From the NCBI GenBank assembly GCA_934045075.1, contig OW203751.1, positions 6,335,822-6,399,821 of the forward strand: 64,000 nucleotides of DNA, written 5' to 3'. The DNA comes from Yponomeuta sedellus (Eukaryota; Arthropoda; Insecta; Lepidoptera; Yponomeutidae). Positions 42,101-51,100 of the stretch are shown here, in pieces. Within the stretch, counting starts at the first letter, position 1. The number at the start of each line of letters is the position of its first letter. The notes below the pieces were generated by a model. That model did not search any database. It was not told where the DNA came from and was given only the letters and a program-made list of their open reading frames with translations. A program made the position numbers and the translations under genes.

Positions 42101-45100
42101 ATGAGCTGTGTATACAGCCGTTATGCGAGGTCTGACAAACTGATTATTTGTACGCTAAATGCGATTGACCAGTTTAAATTGATATACGTCAAATTGTTAT
42201 TCCGAGTGTATAACTAATTTATTAGTAAGGCCGAAAGGGTGGATGTTGATTAGGAAAAGATTTTAAGATAAGAGTAACACAGACTATTCAAACTGCATTT
42301 AGAGCGTGTTTTAGACATCTCATTATTGTTGTCAACCCTTGTATGTCCCCACTGCTGGGGCACGGGTCTCTTCCTGCATCGCAGGAAGGTTAGGCCATAC
42401 TCCATCACGGGGGCCAAGTCCGGGTTGTTGGAGGATTGTAAGACAGTGGCGGGCTTTACTGTCAGACGTTATCAAGCCGCCCATTAGGCCTCTGCCATGG
42501 CTTAACGACTGCCATTACATGACAGCCGGCACCAACCTTGCCATGCCTTGCGAAGCACGGAAGCGCTGGAAAAATGCCACTAGCGGTAGTCACCCACCTG
42601 ACCGCGCCGGTTGTTGCTGAACTCAAGTGATTGATTCCAATCACTCGGTTCGTCTAGACCACGAGCACGTTTTAGGCATGTTTTTTTTTTATAAATAACT
42701 GACTGAAACGGGCGTTTACGTGACACGTCACAACTCAGTCGTCTTCGTTCTGGCGAAGACGACTGAGTGGTGGTCCGTCCTAGATCCACAGCGAAGTTTC
42801 CGTTAACAGGACGGCCTGAACGAAGGCGACGAGTACCTTGCCGAGCTGGACTACATCGAGGTGGTCGAGCAGATGAAGGAGGGCTACGAGGACGACGTCC
42901 CGGATAAGGACAAGGAGATGGACGTGAGTGGCCGCGGATGGAAAACGGGTGGCGGCGGAAACATTGGTTTTTCTTCTTCTTCTACTTCTTCAGGCTATAT
43001 TAGTCCACTGCTGGATACAGCCCTCCCCCAATGAGCGCCATAGCGCAAGGTTGTGCCCTCATTGGGGGGTAATGCCCATAATGCCCATCGTCAGGCTATA
43101 CTAGTCCACTGCTGGACATAGCCCTCCCCTAAAGAACGCCACGTTGTGCCATCATTGGGGGGGTAATGCCCATAATCCCCACGCTGGGCATGCGGGTTGG
43201 GGATCGCAGTTCGGTGGAATTGTACTGCAGGGGGCGCTGCTGCCCCCCCCCCATCTGTATCCCTTAGTCGCCTTTTACGACACCCGCGGGAAGAATTTGG
43301 GTTGGTGCTATTCTCCAGGCCGATACCACACAGCATTTGTTTTTGTGTAGCCTAAATACTGCCGGCAGATGCTGGAGGCGGCAAGCTGAAGACAGGGCGC
43401 TATGGCGCTCATTAGGGGAGGGCTATGTCCAGCAGTGGACTAATATATATAGCCTGAAGAAGAAGCCTAAATATGTCCCTCTGCAGGGCACAGGCCTTCT
43501 ATCAGAGAGAGAGAGAGAGAAAGAGAAAGAAAGAGAGAGAAACTTTTTGACACGCTTGTAAAATAATGTTATTGCTCTATCTCAGACTTTTGGAGTATTT
43601 TTGTCCATTTTTTCTCTAAAATTATCTAGATTTTGTAATGGACACCTAGTTTGAATTGTAACGTTCATTAAGCCGCAGTTTCTGTGCTACTTTGAATAAA
43701 ACCATTTAATTTCATTTTTATTACAAACCTAGCTGACCCAGCGAACTGCGTACCGCCTAACAGTCGTTTCTTTAATTTTTTTATTTTTCTCTCCGTAAGC
43801 ACCATCCTCGTACTTCAAGGAATATTCTAAAAAAAGAATTAGCGAAATCGGTTCAGCTGCTCTCGAGGTTTACGCTCACCAACACATTCAGCGATTCATT
43901 TTTATATTATAGACTATTATTATTATTATTAAATTCTTTATTGTACCTGTAAAGATTGTACAATTGGCGGGCTTAATACTAAATAGTATTTTATTCTAGC
44001 CAACCAACAGGTGACGTGGAGAAGGCGGGAGTAGTCTCAACCAGTGAGGTGATATTTTAGTGTCAAATATCTTTTATAACAATTAAACTATTTATTAATA
44101 TAACCAATAATTATATACAAAGATAATAATTAAGCGCATATATAAAATAAACAGTATATACATATCTATATACATATAAATATAGACTAAATATAGACTA
44201 GCTGACCCAGCGAACTCCGTACCGCCTAACAGTCGATTCTTCAATTATTTTTAAATTTATATCTCTCAAAGAACCATCCTCGTACTTCGTACAAAAAAAA
44301 GATTGCCCTCCTCAAGTTCAGAGAAAGAGATGCACTTTGCCATACGTTGCTCTAACAGTCGCGAATTCGCGATACATTCCACTCCAACGGAGTTGCCGCT
44401 GCATAAGATAGGCCTGAATCCCTGTGATTTTACTGTACTGTGGCCTTCTGCAGCACTTTCGTATTTCGAATGCGATCGAACCAACGAATTTTCAGAATTT
44501 TGCGCAGTCATTTTAGGTGGAAGCGGTCCTGCGTTGGTATATGGCGACGATAAACCGTCCATGACTCTGAGGAGTATAGCATGGTCAGCAACACCACTGC
44601 CCTATAAATATCAATTTTGGTTGCCAGCCTCAGATCATGGAAGCTAAAAGTTACCAAGCCGCCCATGGTTCTTTTTTAACTACTTGTTCGCGGTGGGTAG
44701 ATAATCGTGATGAATAAGCGCTTACCGCCTTACGCCGGCCAATTACAAGTCACCTTTCACTTTGTTTTATATTACAGTACGCTTTACCAAGTAATTTATC
44801 TGCACAGTATTCCCACACACAGACTGACACATTACATCACACTACACTTTTACATACCATGTAATTAGGCACAAACTTCAAACCGTTCAATATTTTTTAT
44901 CATTTTCTATCTGAAATTGAAATTGAAAAATGTTTATTTATCACACACAGATTAGAGAACACATGAATACTATGGAAAAATAGTGACAATAATTGTGATA
45001 AAAAGGATAGGGCTCAGCTAGGTGCTGTGAGTGCATGCATCATCACAGCGCTGATTTTCAGCCCGTCCTTGTTCTCACTGAATTAAATAAAAGTTAGCGG

Positions 45101-48100
45101 ATTTTAAAAAGAGAACACCGCAGTTGTAATCAAACAAAAATCTGTTAAGCATTATTTAGCTTCCACCCCACGAAAGGCACAAGGTGAATGGATATGAAGT
45201 GTACAACATGTAAATTATTACACTGAATGGTATGGTAGATTTCATAAATTAAAGATCTTATCAAACCACTCAAATATGACAAGAACTCTCAAATTAAATT
45301 TTCTTATATTAAATTATCTATCTATCCATAATCAGCCCCATCAACCCACTGCTGGGCATAGGCCTCCTTTTTATTGCGCCATTCCTCACGGTCCTGTGCT
45401 AATCTGATCCATCTCTGGCCCGCAACCCTCACGATGTCGTCTGACCATCGTGTCGGTGGTCTGCCTACCAATCATTTTATTATTCACAAACACGCGACTA
45501 ACCCGCAATATGGTCTCGACAGAATATCAGCGTTGTAGACAGATACCTCGGTGGCTCCTACAACACATACTGAGTCGGGAACCATTTTATGGGCTCAATA
45601 ATTTAAACAAAATATAGATTGTTATTATTATTCTTTTGCAAATCCGTATTTATTTAAACCATGTTTAAATTTGTGTGCTTTCATTTATTTAATTTTAAAA
45701 TGTCGTTTCGCTCATTATTTGTTTTTTATTTTTCTCACTTCTTTTTTCATCTGTTTGTTTATAATGTAGGTAGTGTAAACTGTGTGGACATTATTTTTTT
45801 CTTCAAATTATTTATTTCAGACAATTAGTCCATATTTACATTTTAAATTATAATATACGAGTAATATTTGTGTTAGTAAGAGTCTTATAACTATGTTAAT
45901 ACAATACAATACAAGGTAACGAATATCATTATATATCTTGTTGTGTTTTCTGAATTTGTTATGTTTTTAGTATTGTGCCGTTGAATAAATTATTTCTCTC
46001 TCTCTAAAAACCAAAGATTAATTCTAACTGTACCTTCTCACTGACAGGAGGACTCTTTAATTGTAATTGTACCTTTACCCCGACAGAAGGACTCTAAAGG
46101 CAGCGGCGAGGCCGATTCGGATTTGTCCTCCTCCTCGGAGGACGAGCGGAAGGCCGACCAGGCCGACGGCGACTTCCGGCCCCTGATCCCGTTGAACACG
46201 CAGCAGACGTTCAGGTTCGTGCCGTGGGGAGACCCTCATGACGATAAATACATTTTTAAAATCCTACTTAGAGGCTTAAAATTCCACCCATGCCGGGACT
46301 CGAACCCGCGACCTCAGGATATCCGTGCCAGCGCTCTTCCAACTCAGCTAATGGGCGACTCACCGGCCTCAGTGAAATTTCGAACCTCTTTACAATACTC
46401 TCTGTAATATTCTCGTACTATATTATTATCACGGATATAATTGTCGTTAGCAATTCAATAACCAATCGTAATAGAATACGTTTTCAAAATGGCGTCTCCA
46501 TCCGCAGCAAGCGTCTGCGCCGGCGCGACAAAAAGACGAAGGAAAATGAACAGAAAGCGAAGGAGGCTGACACCAAGAGCGAGCAACCGGCTGCGACGGG
46601 CGAGAAAGAGAAAGGAGACTGCATCACCATCAGTGATGATGAAGAGGGTGAGTTAAATTATCCTCCTAACACCTGAAGGTAAAAAGTACTTCAACCTCCT
46701 AAAACTACGTACATTTTAAAACTTACACAATGGTCCAAAAATGTCATTAAACAAAAGGTTCGACATAGACCAGTAACTTTTTCAGCTGCCCTACTTAAAG
46801 TTCATTGGGTGTAACTATATGACGAAATATTTTTAAATCCCCTTCCATAATGTGGAGACACATTTATTATTTACAAAAAAAATATATATTTCAGTAATAA
46901 ACTAAAGTATGACGAAGCCATTTTTCTAAAACTATTTTAACAGCTGGCAGTGTCATGGCGTCGAATCTGACGTCACGCCTAGGTAAACAAACATCGTAAT
47001 GACTATTAGTCACAACAAAGCACGGGTGAAGTTTACCAGTGTTAACGTGACGTCACGCGGTGTGATGGGTGTTTCAGTCAAAATGACTGAAAGCAGTATT
47101 ATAATCTTTTAGTTCATTGAAAATATTGGTAATCTCTTTTTTTGTTCTGAAACTAAATCAGTGTTTTAAATCCTTTTAATATGTACTTTCTCATAACATC
47201 GTTAAATGTTTGATTATTTGACACTGTCGTCACGCCTATTGTTCATGAAATAAATCACTCTGGTTAAGCAACAACAGGCGCGGTCAGGTGCTGGATGGGT
47301 GACCGTCCCGTGACTACCGCTAGTGGCATTTTTTCCCAACGCTTGCGTAGTTCCCAAGGCGCGGTAAGCCGTCGGTGGCAGTCGTAGCATATTGGCAGTA
47401 ATGGCAGTCGTTAAGCCATGTCAGAGGCCTTATGGGCGGCTTGATAACTTCTGACTGTCTTACAATCGTCCACCAACCCGGAGTTGGCCCCCGTGGTGGA
47501 GTATAGCCTCACCTTCCTGCGATGCAGGAAAAGACCCGTGCCCCAGCAGTGGGGACATACAAGGGTTGATATCGATATCGAAGTGCAATAAAAGTTTTTT
47601 TATGTAGCCTCGATTGTGTCCACCTTTTCCCTCGCTTTCCACTCCTCCCTGTTCATGGCCACCTCTTGCCAACCCGGTAACAAGGTCGTCGTGAGGTGGT
47701 CCCGCCATCTCCGCTTTGGGTCGGCCACGTTTGTGATATCCATCGCGCGGAATCCAGTCAAAGACTGCCGAAAGACATAAGTTCTCTCCCAGAAAATAGA
47801 TTCGACAAAGCGCTTTCTAACTGGTTGGTTCAAAAATGTATATACAGTGTAAATGACTTCTTTAAACCATAATGAATTTCAAATCCAATAATGACATCTT
47901 AAATTCTTGACATTGTATAATAATTTTGTAAATAATATAGCTTCTAATTTTAAATCATTATATTTGTATACCATATAATGGTGCTACACGCTTGTCCGTA
48001 TTTATGTATTATATAAAACCTACATGTACCGTGTTTGCTGACAAATAAAGACTTGAGTTGAATTGAATTGAAAACACACACATTAAATTAAGAATACAAA

Positions 48101-51100
48101 GATTGACAGTAAAATTAACTAAATAAAACACATCACAAACTTTGTCGTGGTGTGTCTCTGCTGCTGCAAATTAATGTCAACTGACTCAGCATAGGGTAAG
48201 GTTGCCAGTATTGGACCACTTTTTTTTCAATGCTCGATTTGTCATAATATTTTTATTGAAAAACTATACAAATTTGTACTGAAGTAGATATATGAGAGCG
48301 ATGGTAGCTCAGTGGGTAGAACCATGGACTGGCAAGCGAGAGCCCAAGGTTCGATGTGATGATCAAAAATTATTTTGTACGACGACAAAATAATTTTTGA
48401 TCCCACCAAAACACAGAAATACACGTACACTCGAAACGGCGGCCGCTCGAGCACTGGCGGTTACCGAGTGAGCGAGTGGCCTCACGGGCCACTGTTTTTT
48501 CTCTTTCGTTCGCGTCTAGGTACCTTCGTTTTCGAAAAACTTCGGTGGTCCAATCAAAGCGTCGGTTCAATGGTGGCAACCTTACCCTAGTGTTGGGGCG
48601 TGAACGCTCAGCGCTGATTTTCAGTCAGTACCGAAAGCCCTAAGTGCTCCAGAGCGCGGCGTGGCCTGTTACAAAGTAATAAATAAAACAATATAATAAA
48701 TACATTCGACATAACAGTAAAAAACAGTCAACATAATAATAAACGTGTGTAAAAATAATTAAAATATTGCTTTATAGTTAGGCCAACTTAGCGAATTATG
48801 TCAATTAATATTCATATAAAAACAGTCAGTGACGACTTTTCCTACCTCTTAAAAGCATTAATAAATAAGTCCACTGTATTATAGGCACCGGCGTCGTCCG
48901 CCATATTTAAATAAAGTACATAAAGATGAGTTTCTTGTTTGCAGTGAGGGAGCCATCCCGGTTCATGGCACAAACTGATATGGGTGACAACGAGCGTGTA
49001 TCTAAGTATAGGTGAGTGTAAAACTGTTTTTTTTAAAGAAATAAGCTGGTGAAAGGAATGTTGCGTTGGTTTGGACATGTGGAGAGGATGAAGGAAGAAG
49101 GATTGACGAAACAAATATTATATTGCTAATGTGAGAGGAAGGGCTGGTAAGGAACGTCCCAGGCGGACATACATCGAGAAAGATAACAAGTACCCGGAAC
49201 GGCGTGCATGCGGCGTGCGGCGTGGAACGACTTTTGAACGTTAATGAAGCGAAGGTGATCTGTCAGGATCGTGGCAAGTGGCAGTCCCTGGTCTCTGCCT
49301 ACCCCTCTGGGATACAGACGTGAGGTTATGTATGTATGTAAATAAGCGGGTAGGCAGTGGCGTAACTATAGAGTGGCAGTGCTGGCATAATGCCATGGCC
49401 CCCAGCCCGATGGGGCCCCCGGTCCGTGAGGCCCCGAGCTCAAAAATTGTATGTAGACCAAATAGGGGATGTATTAGCAAAGGGGAAGATAAAAGGAACC
49501 GGCGTGCGTGCATGCAACGACTTATAGAACGTCGATGAAGCGCAGGTGATCTGTCAGGATCGTGGCAAGTGGCAGTCCCTGGTCTCTGCCTACCCCTCTC
49601 GGATACAGGCTTGAGGTTATGTATGTATGTATATATACCTACAATATACATTTAATACTACAACTAAAGACCATTTATAAACTGAAATATATTATTGAGA
49701 TTTCCAACGCATTCGCAAAGTTGTGAGGGCCCCATCCTACCAATTTGCCACGCGCCTCAGATGGTATAGTTACCCTACGGCGGGTAAGGTTTATCTGTGG
49801 TGGGTTATACGATCGTTGGTTTAACTTGAAGCGTCTGTAAGTAATAATATTTTTAGCTCCGCGTTACACGGCTCTCGCGCCATCTAGCGGCGCGAATCAA
49901 GAGGGTCTGAGTAATGGTTGCTCTACTCAATGATACGTAAATGAATTGCACACGACACCTAGTTTCAGATTTACAGCCCTTGCCGAGACGACGTGTTTTC
50001 GTTGCAAGCGGTTTTAGCAAGTGGTATCTTGACCTCGCTACCTCCAGCTCTGGCCCACTACTTTTAAAACAATTGTTGTAATACCCTCCACTGTGTATTC
50101 ATAAGCTAAAGGAAGGCCAATGAGACGAGATAAAGAATGTAAACAAACTGACCGTTACTGAGCTACATTGCGATAGTGAGCGATTATTATCTCTGTCCTT
50201 GTCACACGCATGCGGTAATGGCGTCATTGATCGACGACAGCTGTCGTTGCGTATTTCGTGGTACAGGAAAACTTTCAGTACGGCAGTTGTCAACATTTGG
50301 TGTCATCCGCCATTTTGAGAACTATAATAGTTCATTCCTGTTTAGATTGCGTTCGAAGTGATACGAGGACAATTTTTATAGCCATATTGACAACATGATT
50401 GATAATACTGTGGATAGTTTTGTCATAAATACGCCTGATTCGGACTCTTCGGGTGTATCATGTTTGACTAATACAGACGACAGCGGTTAGAATAGGGAAT
50501 CCGAAATTTGTATAACTATAATTTATTAAAATAAAAATGTTTTGAACCCCTGAAACTTTATTTACATTCTTTATCTCGTCTCATTGGCCTTCCTTTATGT
50601 TAATATGTATAATCTTTTTAGAAATAAATGATTTACTTATTTACCGAACTGACGTTTCACGTCCAAAGTGATTTAAAGAAATGCTTGCTCTTTATCCCCG
50701 GCACAGGCCTTTTCTCAGAGATAATATTATATTTATTACGATTTTTTAATATGTACTCGTAGTATAATGCCGGGGCGCCAATTCCTTTACGTATTTTACT
50801 CGACTGTTTATAAAGCAAGGTATCGTTATGTTACACCTCTCCGCAGGTCTGTACGTTCGTTATACGGCAAAGACGAGGCGTGCTACATCATGGACGCCAA
50901 GGTTCAAGGCAACATCGGCAGATACCTCAACGTGAGTCACCATTTTTGATGTCCAATAAACCGTTTTCCGCTGGCTTGTGGTGTCTACACTATTTTTATT
51001 TTTAATGCACTAACCCGTGCTAAGGAACAAATTTAAAAACCTATTTAGAGGCTAAAAATTTCACCCATGCCGGGATTCGAACCCGCAACCTCTGGCTATC

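Noticed and set aside
44303..44647. 114-codon plus-strand frame
   Set aside because: Shadow of a decayed minus-strand LINE reverse-transcriptase segment with recognisable motifs.
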